40,893 bases of DNA. It comes from Candidatus Eisenbacteria bacterium (GTDB lineage Bacteria > Eisenbacteria > RBG-16-71-46 > JASEGR01). Within the stretch, counting starts at the first letter, position 1. Every line of letters begins with the position of its first letter. The DNA is taken from positions 1 through 40,893 of the forward strand of contig JASEGR010000020.1 in assembly GCA_030017955.1 (NCBI GenBank), read 5' to 3'. The notes below the pieces were generated by a model that was given only the letters and a program-made list of their open reading frames with translations, did no database searches and was not told the origin of the DNA. Below are positions 15,556 to 24,344 of the stretch, piece after piece. The position numbers were made by a program, and so were the translations under genes.

Positions 15556-16025
15556 CAGACCAGATCCCGATTGACGAGCTCATCATGCGGGCCATACTCG
15601 CCGGCTTTGGCGGGATCCGGGTCGAGAATGGATACAATTCAGACCTCGGAGAACATGTTTTTGAATGGCGGGAAGAGGCCGTCCCGGAAACGTTGCTCCC
15701 TTGTATCAATTTTCAGGATACCAAACAAGGGACCTTTATTGCTGCCCAGGAACACGAGCATACGATGACAGTCGAGGGCGAGCTCCTGCTCGGTTCCAAG
15801 GAAACGAGTTTGCAGAAGATCGAACCGCCGCAAATGCTGAGGCTGATGTTGGCAGACATAACGAAGTGCCTTGGCGCAAATCTCACATGGGGCGGCTTGG
15901 CGGAGGATACTACCGTACCGTCCGAAGATAGCATTGTGATGCTGCATCAAGGCAAGAAGCTTGTTGGTGCGAAATTCAGTTTTCAGGTCACATATCTCAC
16001 CGAGCCTTTCAATCCCTATCAATAG
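15552..16025 (+). CDS. Putative tail terminator protein
   Basis: 157 residues. It has the size and position of lambda gpU-type proteins, which cap the tail tube: after head-joining genes and directly before the major tail protein. Its central segment alternates strands (TMTVEGELLLG, then MLRLMLADITKCLGANLTWGG, and KLVGAKFSFQVTYLTEPFNPYQ at the end). The final FQVTY..PFNPY motif is common in tail-completion proteins of this class. No catalytic motif seen. Confidence 0.65.
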   Translation: MTDQIPIDELIMRAILAGFGGIRVENGYNSDLGEHVFEWREEAVPETLLPCINFQDTKQGTFIAAQEHEHTMTVEGELLLGSKETSLQKIEPPQMLRLMLADITKCLGANLTWGGLAEDTTVPSEDSIVMLHQGKKLVGAKFSFQVTYLTEPFNPYQ

Positions 16026-16034
16026 GGGGAAATC

Positions 16035-16226
16035 ATGAAAGTCATATGCAAAGTTTCGCATGAAGAACCAGATCGCAAGGAACCCGGGAGATTCAAATCA
16101 TATAAGGCCAGGAAGATTTATGACCGGGATGAATGGTCGGATGCCTACTTTGAGCCCGCGAAGGAGAAGCAAAAAGCCGACGCAGAAAGCGCGGATACCA
16201 AGCCGAGGGGAGGGAAAAAGGAATGA
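16035..16226 (+). CDS. Small charged tail-region protein
   Basis: 63 residues, highly charged (Lys, Glu, Asp), with segment GRFKSYKARKIYDRDEWSDAYFEPAKE. A GGGGGA ribosome site precedes the ATG. The stop overlaps the major tail protein start by 4 bp, so it is translated with it. Similar tiny acidic-basic proteins often precede tail tube genes; their role is unknown. Confidence 0.6.
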   Translation: MKVICKVSHEEPDRKEPGRFKSYKARKIYDRDEWSDAYFEPAKEKQKADAESADTKPRGGKKE

Positions 16227-17290
16227 TAACCAAAAAAGGATGGGCCAGTAAGTTCATGATCAGCGCCTACAAGAAGGAAACGGCCTATGACGCCGGCGTG
16301 ACCATGAGCGCCGCGAACGCCTACAGCATGAAAGGATTCTCCGCCGAGGTCGACTGGGATGACAAGGTGGTGACCGACAAAGATGACATCACCGGAACTG
16401 AGGAAGGCACGGACCAGGAACTCGTCGAGCAGGGACTGAAGATCGCATACAAAGAGACAAATGCGAAACCCAATAGTGTGATAGCCATGGCCGGCCTGGT
16501 TGGGGGCAGCATAACAAGCACCCAGGATGGCGCACTGATTGCATACAAGCACAAGGTTGTCCGCGTTGCGCTCGGCACTGCCATACCGAGCATTCAGGCA
16601 GAAGCGTTAATCGGCGACCTCCAGTACGCCTTCAAGGGCGTCAAGGGATCCCGGTTCAAGCTCTCAGGCGAAGCCAGTGGAATGGTTTCACTCGAAGCAG
16701 ATCTCATAGGCTCTGGTACTCGGGCCATATCGACAACCAGTTTTGTAGCCGCGGTCACCGAAAGCTGGCTCAAGATGAGGGATTGCAAGGTCTGGATGGA
16801 AAGCGGAAATGCCATTTCTATAAGCCCGGCCCTAGTCCAGGCGGCTGAGGATATCTCGAGCGGCACTCCCAGGGCCCTGGGAGTCCGGCTTAAAAGCTTT
16901 TCCTTCGAATTTGACAACGCCGGTGAAAAACAGGTTGGCTCTGGCGGTGGTGGTGTTGGCCAGGACTATGACTATGGCCGGAGGAAGAGTGCTCTTGCCA
17001 TAAACCTTCTCTATAACGACTCCACCGAGCTAGGAGATTTCATAAACCAGAATCCTCTGGCCGTTGAGTTCGATCTCAAGGGAGCCGGACCCATCGCGCA
17101 GGGTGGAACGCTGTACTACGGCGTTCAGCTCATCATCCCGCGCACCAAACTAAAAAAGGCCCCATGGCCTAAGGGCGCTGCTAACGACATATTGACCTGC
17201 GACCTCGATATCGAGGTCTTTGAGGACGGGACGAATCCGCCATTTATTCTTGAAGGCTACAACGCGAAGGCGGCATATCTCGTCGCATAG
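16223..17290 (+). CDS. Major tail (tube) protein
   Basis: 355 residues. It carries features of major tail proteins of siphoviruses: the N-terminal SAYKKETAYDAGVTMSAANAY segment, a beta-rich body with FKLSGEASGMVSLEADLIGSG, and TLYYGVQLIIPRTKLKKAP near the end. Hexameric rings of such a protein stack to form the tail tube around the tape measure. It is followed by two chaperone frames and the tape measure, the canonical order. No separate Ig-like decoration domain is evident. Confidence 0.8.
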   Translation: MITKKGWASKFMISAYKKETAYDAGVTMSAANAYSMKGFSAEVDWDDKVVTDKDDITGTEEGTDQELVEQGLKIAYKETNAKPNSVIAMAGLVGGSITSTQDGALIAYKHKVVRVALGTAIPSIQAEALIGDLQYAFKGVKGSRFKLSGEASGMVSLEADLIGSGTRAISTTSFVAAVTESWLKMRDCKVWMESGNAISISPALVQAAEDISSGTPRALGVRLKSFSFEFDNAGEKQVGSGGGGVGQDYDYGRRKSALAINLLYNDSTELGDFINQNPLAVEFDLKGAGPIAQGGTLYYGVQLIIPRTKLKKAPWPKGAANDILTCDLDIEVFEDGTNPPFILEGYNAKAAYLVA

Positions 17291-17312
17291 CACAAAGGAA
17301 AGGGGACTCCCA

Positions 17313-17633
17313 GTGGCACAAATACCAAAATCATTAACTATCACGTTGGTGGTCGGCGATGAAGAAGTCACGTTTCAGTTCCGGCCGCCGACAAATCCAG
17401 AACTGAATCATTTCTTGGAAAGCCGGTTTGATATCGGGCGGCATGGCAAAGTAAAGGGACGGGCTCTTCAGGCGAGGATTGACTTTTTCGATCTGCTGCT
17501 TATCGGGGTGGACAATCTCAACGATGGAGACGATCCCATCACACCAGCACATGTTGATCGCATTCCCATGAACTGGAAAAACGATGTGATCTTCCGGTGC
17601 TTTGAAGACAATGAGGTCGACGTAAAAAACTGA
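17313..17633 (+). CDS. Tail assembly chaperone (G-type, upstream frame)
   Basis: 106 residues from GTG 17313, chosen for the AGGGGA site 7 nt upstream. The segment LTITLVVGDEEVTFQFRPPTNPELNHF is the usual beginning of tail assembly chaperones. It ends with an A AAA AAC slippery sequence (17624-17630) read in frame and immediately followed by TGA. As in lambda gpG, most ribosomes would stop here, and a fraction would shift -1 to make the longer GT-type protein. The chaperone coats the tape measure during tail assembly and is absent from the virion. Confidence 0.8.
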   Translation: MAQIPKSLTITLVVGDEEVTFQFRPPTNPELNHFLESRFDIGRHGKVKGRALQARIDFFDLLLIGVDNLNDGDDPITPAHVDRIPMNWKNDVIFRCFEDNEVDVKN

Positions 17634-17672
17634 AAAAGGATGTCCGCTTGCTTTGCGAGCGGGCGGACATCC
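17624..17672 (+). promoter_or_regulatory. Programmed -1 frameshift signal
   Basis: The slippery heptamer A AAA AAC (17624-17630) is in the correct reading phase. The zero-frame TGA follows directly. After a 7-nt spacer, a perfect 10-bp stem (17638-17647 with 17663-17672) encloses a further 4-bp stem with a TTT loop and a 4-nt bulge. Heptamer, spacer and structure are the three elements of a classic -1 frameshift site. Lambda uses the same device, with a different heptamer, between G and T. Confidence 0.85.
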
Positions 17673-17953
17673 CCGATTGTGATGAGTGCCAAGCTTTTCA
17701 GGAAAATCCTGCAGAGTTCGCGGAGAAGGAAATATGCCCAGATTGCGCATGGAGCCGGGACCCAGAAGAACCAATAATCTTCAAGCTCCTGGCATATCTT
17801 GATCTGCTTGATGCGGGATGTCCGGTGAGCCGCCATGAGTTAACCGATGAGGAATGGCGGCTCGTTGGTATTGTGAAGTCTGAACGAGAACGATTCGCAG
17901 TGGATAAGGCAAAGGAAGAGGCAGCGAAAAATGCCGGCGCAAGTCACGGATAA
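17630..17953 (+). CDS. Tail assembly chaperone extension (T-type, -1 frame)
   Basis: After a -1 slip at 17630 the frame is open to TAA 17953 and adds 107 residues, giving a GT-type product of about 213 residues. The extension has two Cys pairs (CDEC and CPDC) plus an upstream Cys, so it may bind zinc, a feature found in T domains of several phages. This frame has no convincing start of its own; its first TTG (17648) lies inside the stem. It ends just inside the tape-measure gene. The T part is expected to recruit the major tail protein. Confidence 0.8.
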   Translation: MKKDVRLLCERADIPDCDECQAFQENPAEFAEKEICPDCAWSRDPEEPIIFKLLAYLDLLDAGCPVSRHELTDEEWRLVGIVKSERERFAVDKAKEEAAKNAGASHG

Positions 17954-20474
17954 GATGCTCAGATTTGTAATCACGGCCGACGACCAGTCGAAGGCCGTTT
18001 TCGCACTTTCAAAACAGCATATGCAGGATCTCAAATCCACATCTGGTTCCATGAGCGCAAGTATGATGGCCGATATCCGGGCTCTAAGTCAGACATGGGT
18101 GGGAACAGCAGCTAAGATCTACGGAGCATACTACACAATCAAGAAGGGTTGGGACATGCTGAGCGAGGCCGCAGACTTTGAGGAACAGAAAGACCAATTG
18201 AACGCATTGGCCGGCCAGTATGGAATGACGGCCAACAGCATTATCAACGACATGGTCCGCGCCTCAAACGGGATGTTATCTATTTCAGATGCGGCAAAAA
18301 TAGCCGGTGAGGGACTGCAAAAGCATCTGACGCCGGACCAGCTTATAAAACTCGCCAAGGCCACCGTCACTCTGGCTGATTTCATGAAGACGAATGCGAA
18401 GGGTGGCTTTGATGAAGCCGGTGGCGCGGCTAATAACTACGCAGAAGCCCTTGATAGAATATTTCACGCCATCGTCCGGGGTTCGCCAAAGGGATTGAAG
18501 CAGGCCATTGGCGCGTTTGATCTGAAGGAAGAAGGCGAATACAACAAGACTCTCACGGCCCGGGAGAAGGTGCAGGGCTTACTGCAGATCGCCCTCAGTC
18601 GGACCGCTGAACTCGAGAAGAGTCTTGGGGTCCAGCAGATGAGTACGAAGGATAAGATGGAAATGGTTGAAGCCCAGGCAAAGAATCTGCGGCTTGAGCT
18701 TGGAACAAATCTCCTCGCTGCAGCTAAGTCCGCCTGGAGCATTTTGGGCCAAACGCCAACCGTTGTGATCGAGTATCTGCAGACGGTCAGGCAAGAAGTT
18801 GAGCAGACGCGAGAAGCGACTATGGATCCCGATCCGTTTATGCAATTCGGGATATTTTGTGGCATATGGGGCCAAAACATCGTCTCGATATTCAAGATGC
18901 TTGGCGTTGCAATTTCAGCGCTCTTGACGAACGCATTTCTCTTCCTCTATGCAAGCATAAGGTATTTGTGGGACATGCTCGTCGGCCTGGGGCAATTGAT
19001 AATTGGAGTCTTCACGCTTGATCTGGAGCGCATACGTTGGGCGAGTCAGAAGATGATAGAAGATGCACCGAAGGCATGGTATACGACCATGAGAGCCAGC
19101 GGAGATGCCCTTGTTGAGCATATGAGCAAAAGCTGGAAGAAGATGTGGCATGAGTTCAAGGTAGGTGTGCAGAAAGACACTCCCTCTATGATGACGATGG
19201 GCTCTAAGGACACCACACCAGCTCCTGCTTGGACTGACGAACTCAAAGGGCAAGCCATAATGGCGATCAAGGGGAGGTTGAAGCTCGAAGAGGCCGCGGT
19301 TGCATACGAGGAGAAGATCAATAAGGCCGCACTTGAGAGGTGTGAGATCGGCGAAGTAGAAGCGATACAAAGACGATTCGCCCAGGAAAAAAAACTTTAT
19401 GATGCCCATTTTCAAGCGGTGGCTGATCAGATCATGGTTGAAAAGCAGGGGAAGCAGAATCTTGAGAAAATAAAGGAGCTTGAGGGAGAGCTCCTATTCA
19501 TCGACAAGGAAAGAGGCCGGCTCGCGGAATATGAAGCCCTCGAAATTGAACTCCTGCAGATAGAAAACCTCAAGAAAATGAAAGAACTCGAAGAAGAACG
19601 CCTGAAAACGCAGATGGAGAGCTATTCCGCTGCATGGACCGCCATAGAAAAGACGAATGCGCTCATCGAAGGTGATCTCGGAGAATGGATGTCTCGTTTC
19701 AATGAGGCCGGAAAGACGCTCGCCGGGATCTGGACGAATACTGACGCTTATGCCGCTGAGGAGAAGGCATTGGCCGACCATTACAATGCCCGCCTTAACC
19801 TGGCTTGGCAGACAGGATTTCAGGAACAAGAGTTCTGGCAGATAATGAATGAATGGGAGCTCGCCGAGCACAAGCTAAAACACGAACGCATGGTACAGAT
19901 TGCGGCTGCCTACGCGCAGGCGGCCATGGCCCTCTATGGTGCTATCGAGGCATACCGGTCGCAGGCGCGTATAAAGGCAATAGCCGAAATGCAAGCCCGG
20001 AACAACGCAGCATCCGTGGCCGATCAGAAGCTCGTTCACAAGGGCGAGATGACCCAAAAGCAAGCCGACGAAAGGCAGTATGCCCGCGACGTGGCTCTAC
20101 ATCAAGCCAAGATTGCCCAGGAGAAAGAGGCATTCCAAATACAAAAAGCTTATGCCATGCTGAATGCCGCTATCAACACGGCAGTTGCTATTACAAAGGC
20201 GCTGCCAAACATCCCCCTTGCTATCGCCGTTGGGATCATGGGGGCGGCACAGATAGCTGCGATTGCCAGCCAGCAATATGTGGCTCCCGCCCCGCCCACG
20301 ATGCGGGAAACGGAAGTTGTTGAGCCGCCGATTCCGTCCACGACAGCGATCGGGACGACCACGCGTGAGATAACAGTGAACTATCATATTTACGGAAATG
20401 TGATTGACCACGATGCTTTTGCCCGCGAAACTGTGCCGAGTATCCTGAAGGCAATAAAAGATGGAGTCCACTAA
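17931..20474 (+). CDS. Tape measure protein
   Basis: 847 residues, the largest gene in the prophage. The N-terminus (DKMLRFVITADDQSKAVFALSKQHM) is a typical TMP beginning. Long helices follow; a hydrophobic region around residues 315-365 (FKMLGVAISALLTNAFLFLYASIRYLWDMLVGLGQLIIGVFTL) probably inserts into the host membrane at infection. Charged coils with EELEEERLK follow, and a hydrophobic segment near 755-785 (AINTAVAITKALPNIPLAIAVGIMGAAQIAAI). At about 0.15 nm per residue the tail would be near 125 nm. It overlaps the chaperone frame by 23 bp. Confidence 0.88.
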   Translation: MPAQVTDKMLRFVITADDQSKAVFALSKQHMQDLKSTSGSMSASMMADIRALSQTWVGTAAKIYGAYYTIKKGWDMLSEAADFEEQKDQLNALAGQYGMTANSIINDMVRASNGMLSISDAAKIAGEGLQKHLTPDQLIKLAKATVTLADFMKTNAKGGFDEAGGAANNYAEALDRIFHAIVRGSPKGLKQAIGAFDLKEEGEYNKTLTAREKVQGLLQIALSRTAELEKSLGVQQMSTKDKMEMVEAQAKNLRLELGTNLLAAAKSAWSILGQTPTVVIEYLQTVRQEVEQTREATMDPDPFMQFGIFCGIWGQNIVSIFKMLGVAISALLTNAFLFLYASIRYLWDMLVGLGQLIIGVFTLDLERIRWASQKMIEDAPKAWYTTMRASGDALVEHMSKSWKKMWHEFKVGVQKDTPSMMTMGSKDTTPAPAWTDELKGQAIMAIKGRLKLEEAAVAYEEKINKAALERCEIGEVEAIQRRFAQEKKLYDAHFQAVADQIMVEKQGKQNLEKIKELEGELLFIDKERGRLAEYEALEIELLQIENLKKMKELEEERLKTQMESYSAAWTAIEKTNALIEGDLGEWMSRFNEAGKTLAGIWTNTDAYAAEEKALADHYNARLNLAWQTGFQEQEFWQIMNEWELAEHKLKHERMVQIAAAYAQAAMALYGAIEAYRSQARIKAIAEMQARNNAASVADQKLVHKGEMTQKQADERQYARDVALHQAKIAQEKEAFQIQKAYAMLNAAINTAVAITKALPNIPLAIAVGIMGAAQIAAIASQQYVAPAPPTMRETEVVEPPIPSTTAIGTTTREITVNYHIYGNVIDHDAFARETVPSILKAIKDGVH

Positions 20475-21235
20475 TGGCAAAGCCTGCGATACTATGGCAG
20501 AACGCATACAACATGGGAACGATAACGATTCCAGTCGGCGGAACTGCCCCCGGGTATGACGTGCAGAACATAAAGGATTTCCGGCCGTACACGTGGTGGC
20601 AGGCTGACGCGCTTGGGCTACAGATCATAAGAGTCACGTTGGCCGCAGCACTGACCGCGGACACTGTGGCGATAATTGGACACAATCTGTTCAGTGCTGG
20701 CGGCACCTATGCAATTCAGACGAATGCGGGTGCCGGGACACATGATATGATAACGGCTCCGACCAGCGACAGGGCTTTCCTGCGGTCGTTTCCGAGCAGG
20801 ACAGCCACGGAGTTCAGCCTGTATCTTGCCGGAGGGAATACAGTGCCGTATCGCTTGGCAGTCGTGTTCATCGGGAAAAGACTTGAACTTGAACGTTTCT
20901 TGCTCAGCCCGTTCGACCCGCAGCCAGAGACGATAGAAGCTAATGATTCGACAAGTAAGACGGGGAACCTGCTGGGCGTGTCGGTGGACTATATTTCGCG
21001 CCCGATATCAGCTTCATGGAAAAACCTTACGCCAGCATGGGTAGCAAGTTACTTCAAGCCTGTTTGGGACGCGCACTTGGGTAAGTGCGTGCCGTTCTTT
21101 TGGGCTTGGGATATCGGAAACTTTGCTGACGAAGTGTACTATTGCAGAATACCGCCCAAGTTTTCCTTGAAGATGCCTTATGACCCGGTGAGGCGAAGCC
21201 TCACGTTATCAATGCAGTCGATAAAGGAGATGTAG
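20474..21235 (+). CDS. Distal tail-region protein
   Basis: 253 residues. The N-terminal half (WQADALGLQIIRVTLAAALTADTVAIIGHNLFSAGGTYAIQT) has the strand and turn pattern of galactose-binding jelly-roll domains in phage tails. The C-terminal part contains FFWAWDIGNFADEVYYCRIPPKFSLKMPYDPVRRSLTLSMQSI, similar to the end of tail proteins next to the tape measure. It overlaps the tape-measure stop by one base (TAATG). Likely a distal tail component connecting the tube and tip. Not assigned to a named family. Confidence 0.6.
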   Translation: MAKPAILWQNAYNMGTITIPVGGTAPGYDVQNIKDFRPYTWWQADALGLQIIRVTLAAALTADTVAIIGHNLFSAGGTYAIQTNAGAGTHDMITAPTSDRAFLRSFPSRTATEFSLYLAGGNTVPYRLAVVFIGKRLELERFLLSPFDPQPETIEANDSTSKTGNLLGVSVDYISRPISASWKNLTPAWVASYFKPVWDAHLGKCVPFFWAWDIGNFADEVYYCRIPPKFSLKMPYDPVRRSLTLSMQSIKEM

Positions 21236-21236
21236 C

Positions 21237-22298
21237 ATGGCCATATCCTATACGCCTAACAGGAATCTTGCGTTGCCTGACGATGGAAGCCCCGGGGCTA
21301 CATGGTCGGAAGCGTACCGCCAGAACTTCACGAAGATTGACAGCATCCTGAAGCCTCTGACGCTTGGCTCTGTGGTGTTTGCCGACCTGAACGGGTATGT
21401 CTCGCAGGACAACGCCAAGCTGTTTTGGGACAATACGAACAAGCGTCTTGGAATCGGCCTAAACGTCCCGCTGGCGGAAGAACATATCCTGGGATCGCTC
21501 GTGCTTGAACGCAGGTCGAACGTGCAAGCTGAGGCAAGCGTCGTCGACTTCTGCAGGGCGTCGGCAACTGTTGGGCTGGTGTCGCTGAATGACAGGCTTG
21601 GAACGATTGTATTCGCGGGACATGATGGGGTGGCGTACCGGGCGGCAGCGGCAATCCGGGCGGAGGTAGATGCCACGCCTGGAGTCGGGGACATGGGCGG
21701 GAGACTTGTTTTCCTGACCACGCCAGATGGGCATACCATGCCAGAAGAAGCCATGCGTATCTCGAACAATAAGTGGGTGGGCATTGGAGCCGTTGAGCCA
21801 GAGGCCAGCCTTCATGTTTTGACGGCCGCAATGGTCGCCAGAGAAGCATCGGACTACGATGCCACGCCAACCCTGACCTTGAGAAGGAGCAAGCCAAGCG
21901 GCGGCTTGCTTTTGGGAAACGACATAGCTGGCCTGATAGAGTTTACAAGCTTATACGGAAGCAACCGCCTTGGGAGTATCCGCGTAGAGGCACAGCTAAA
22001 CGAAGGGCTTGCGGCGGGCTACGGAAAAATGGTCTTCGCTGTGGCAAGCGGCTCATCTGCGGCAAATGACCTTTTGTATCTCACGACCCATGGATACGCA
22101 GGACTTGGGATAGAGCCTCAGTTTTCCAGCCCATACGGAGGATTGCATCTTGTGGGGAATACGCTACGCATTGACAGAAGCAGGACGATAGGGACTGGTG
22201 GAGATGTGGGCTATACCGGGGAGATTTGTTATGACGATACAAACGTGTATGTGAAGACATCGACAGTTTGGAAGAAGCTCGCGTTGCAAACGATTTGA
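21237..22298 (+). CDS. Tail fibre-like protein with repeated shaft motifs
   Basis: 353 residues. The motif LFWDNTNKRLGIGLNVP, later MRISNNKWVGIGAVEPEASLHVL and YLTTHGYAGLGIEPQ, is a repeating LGIG-type unit seen in phage and bacterial fibre shafts where trimeric beta strands intertwine. It ends with DIGYTGEICYDDTN-like wording followed by VYVKTSTVWKKLAL, a common knob in structural proteins. AAGGAG precedes the ATG. It is likely a fibre or tip protein that contacts the host surface. Confidence 0.65.
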   Translation: MAISYTPNRNLALPDDGSPGATWSEAYRQNFTKIDSILKPLTLGSVVFADLNGYVSQDNAKLFWDNTNKRLGIGLNVPLAEEHILGSLVLERRSNVQAEASVVDFCRASATVGLVSLNDRLGTIVFAGHDGVAYRAAAAIRAEVDATPGVGDMGGRLVFLTTPDGHTMPEEAMRISNNKWVGIGAVEPEASLHVLTAAMVAREASDYDATPTLTLRRSKPSGGLLLGNDIAGLIEFTSLYGSNRLGSIRVEAQLNEGLAAGYGKMVFAVASGSSAANDLLYLTTHGYAGLGIEPQFSSPYGGLHLVGNTLRIDRSRTIGTGGDVGYTGEICYDDTNVYVKTSTVWKKLALQTI

Positions 22299-22312
22299 TG
22301 GCAGGAGGGGCT

Positions 22313-22564
22313 ATGGAGCTTGAACGCTATGCAGAACTGAAGAAGAAGAAACTGATAAGCCTGAGGACTACGGAATCGTCTGACAGAATCCTCGTCACTG
22401 TGAAGCACTTTGACTCAGCCACGGGAGAGCCCCGGCCTGACCAAAGTGCTGTTTTGTCTGTGGCTGACCTCAGAGCCAAAAAGAAGGTGATTGAAAACGA
22501 ACTGGCCACAGCCACTGCGTTGTTGAGGGATTGCGAGAAGCTATGCCCTACACGGAAAAACTGA
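22313..22564 (+). CDS. Small tail-region protein
   Basis: 83 residues from ATG 22313, which has AGGAGGGG just upstream; an upstream TTG in frame lies inside the preceding gene. The sequence ELKKKKLISLRTTESSDRILVTVKHFDSATGEPRPDQ is charged and likely helical then beta. It overlaps the next gene by 22 bp in a different frame. Similar short proteins beside tail-tip genes may be chaperones or connectors. No family recognised. Confidence 0.6.
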   Translation: MELERYAELKKKKLISLRTTESSDRILVTVKHFDSATGEPRPDQSAVLSVADLRAKKKVIENELATATALLRDCEKLCPTRKN

Positions 22565-24336
22565 GCGCAATATCGCACATACGCATCACGATTGTGACGC
22601 TCGTTATGGACTGGTGCGGACGAACCTTTGGAAGCTCGCCATGCACAGGAACGGGCAGCCCTTGTTACAACACGTTTCCGACTTGTAAATCTCCGTCGGC
22701 TTTTGACAGGAAGGAGAAGGCCTACGACTTCTCAAGCGCGAAATCTCCGACAAGCGAGATTCAGACAGTGTTTCGTGATGGGAGCTACGGCGCGTCGCCC
22801 TACGGGAAGGCCAGATATGGCGTGGACAGCTGGGAAGATGTGGCTCGAATCGACCTCTCGACCCGGCCTTATGTTACCAGCGTGGAATACTTGCCGATTG
22901 AGATAAAGACGAACTTCACAATCCGGGGCAGAGTGAAGGTGGCCTTTTTCGATGAGCCAGATACGGATGTCGGCATAGACCCGTATCTCAGCACGCGTTT
23001 CACTGTGGAAGGCACGTTTTGGAAGAAGTGGCTTGCCCGCAATCAAAACTACAAGGGCAGAAAGATAATCGTGTCAGAGGGCTTTTTAGGGCTGCCACAG
23101 AACGAGTTTCGTCAGGTATGGCAGGGAACAATAGATGCCATCACAATATCGGGCGGGCAGGTGAAGCTGGAAGCTGCCGACTTTTTGGATGCTCTGGCTG
23201 ACGTGAAAGTACCGAAGGACATAAACTGCAAGCTGACGGCTGAGCTTGCGATTTATGCCGATCCCGTGAAGAAGACTGACGCGACAGCTCTCTTCGTAGA
23301 CGATGCTGCCGCGTTGACTGAGCCGACCGGGTACATTCGCGTAGGCGATGAAATCATGAGCTACGCCATCGAAGATGCCCAGTGGGGCAAGCTGGCGGTC
23401 GGGAGAGGTCAGTTCGAATCGGTCAGGGCAGAGCATAAGATGGGCGACAGCATTTCGCTTGTGCGCTACTTCGCCCCTGCGAACCCGTTTGACATCCTAC
23501 AAGAAATGCTGTCCAAGGACGGAGGCTTGCCAGCAAGTGCAATCGACAGCACTGCATTTGCCTACTGGAAGGGGTGGCCGGGAGGCGAGCTTCCGTTCCG
23601 GGCAGTTGTTTCCGAACAGCTACCTCTGAGCGACCTGTACTTTGAGCTTGTTGACTTGCTTAACTGCAAGAGCTGGATAACGGAGGGACAGCAGATAACG
23701 ATACGTCGAAACGTGCCGAATGAACCCGGCAGGGCTTATGTGACGCTGACTGACGCAGTTAATCTAGTGATACGCACGCCCAGCATTGATTTGAATCCTG
23801 GCTCCCGGGTAAGCAGAGTGCTTTTGTATTGGGATAAGGACGCTAGGTTGGATCTGTCAATAGACAAAGATGCAGAGTCCAAGCAGGGCTACGGAGAACC
23901 CGCAGAGAAGGTGTTTTATTGCCGATGGCTTGCCCCGGAGTGTGGCACGGAAAGCCAGCTAAGGGAGTTCATTGACGCGTTTTCGTTCAGACAGATATGG
24001 TACTTCCGAAATCCGCTGCCTCTGTTTACGTTTCGGGTGGAGCTTAAAGACAGGGATATCGCCGTTGGCGACTACGCCCGCTTTGCCACTGACGAGATTC
24101 CTACGCCAAGCGGAGCAATCGTTTTGGGCTACATTGGTCAGGTGGTGAAGAAGCAGGACAAGGACAGCCAGCTCGAGCTGACATGTCTCATGTTGCCAGT
24201 CCAGAGGGCGGCGTTTTACGCGCCCGACACTTGTGCCGACTACGCAACCGCCACTGACGCAGAGAAGGAGTACGCTTTTTTCTCTGATGACCTCAACATG
24301 GTAGCCGATGGAGTGGCCGGGTACTTTTTCTGGTAG
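22543..24336 (+). CDS. Tail tip/hub protein with Cys motif
   Basis: 597 residues from ATG 22543. Near the N-terminus, DWCGRTFGSSPCTGTGSPCYNTFPTC places four Cys in the pattern C-x9-C-x6-C-x6-C, widespread in phage tail-tip proteins and suited to a metal or Fe-S centre (lambda gpL carries an Fe-S cluster in its C-terminal domain). The middle and C-terminal parts (TRFTVEGTFWKKWL, ITISGGQVKLEAADFLDALADV, FTFRVELKDRDIAVGDYARFATDEI) are beta-rich like baseplate hub domains. It probably forms part of the host-contacting end of the tail. Confidence 0.65.
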   Translation: MPYTEKLSAISHIRITIVTLVMDWCGRTFGSSPCTGTGSPCYNTFPTCKSPSAFDRKEKAYDFSSAKSPTSEIQTVFRDGSYGASPYGKARYGVDSWEDVARIDLSTRPYVTSVEYLPIEIKTNFTIRGRVKVAFFDEPDTDVGIDPYLSTRFTVEGTFWKKWLARNQNYKGRKIIVSEGFLGLPQNEFRQVWQGTIDAITISGGQVKLEAADFLDALADVKVPKDINCKLTAELAIYADPVKKTDATALFVDDAAALTEPTGYIRVGDEIMSYAIEDAQWGKLAVGRGQFESVRAEHKMGDSISLVRYFAPANPFDILQEMLSKDGGLPASAIDSTAFAYWKGWPGGELPFRAVVSEQLPLSDLYFELVDLLNCKSWITEGQQITIRRNVPNEPGRAYVTLTDAVNLVIRTPSIDLNPGSRVSRVLLYWDKDARLDLSIDKDAESKQGYGEPAEKVFYCRWLAPECGTESQLREFIDAFSFRQIWYFRNPLPLFTFRVELKDRDIAVGDYARFATDEIPTPSGAIVLGYIGQVVKKQDKDSQLELTCLMLPVQRAAFYAPDTCADYATATDAEKEYAFFSDDLNMVADGVAGYFFW

Positions 24337-24344
24337 GAGAACGC

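Noticed and set aside
21248-21897. Overlapping minus-strand ORFs of 178 and 189 codons
   Set aside because: Shadows of the fibre gene produced by GC-rich codons; low-complexity Pro/Ser/Arg translations.
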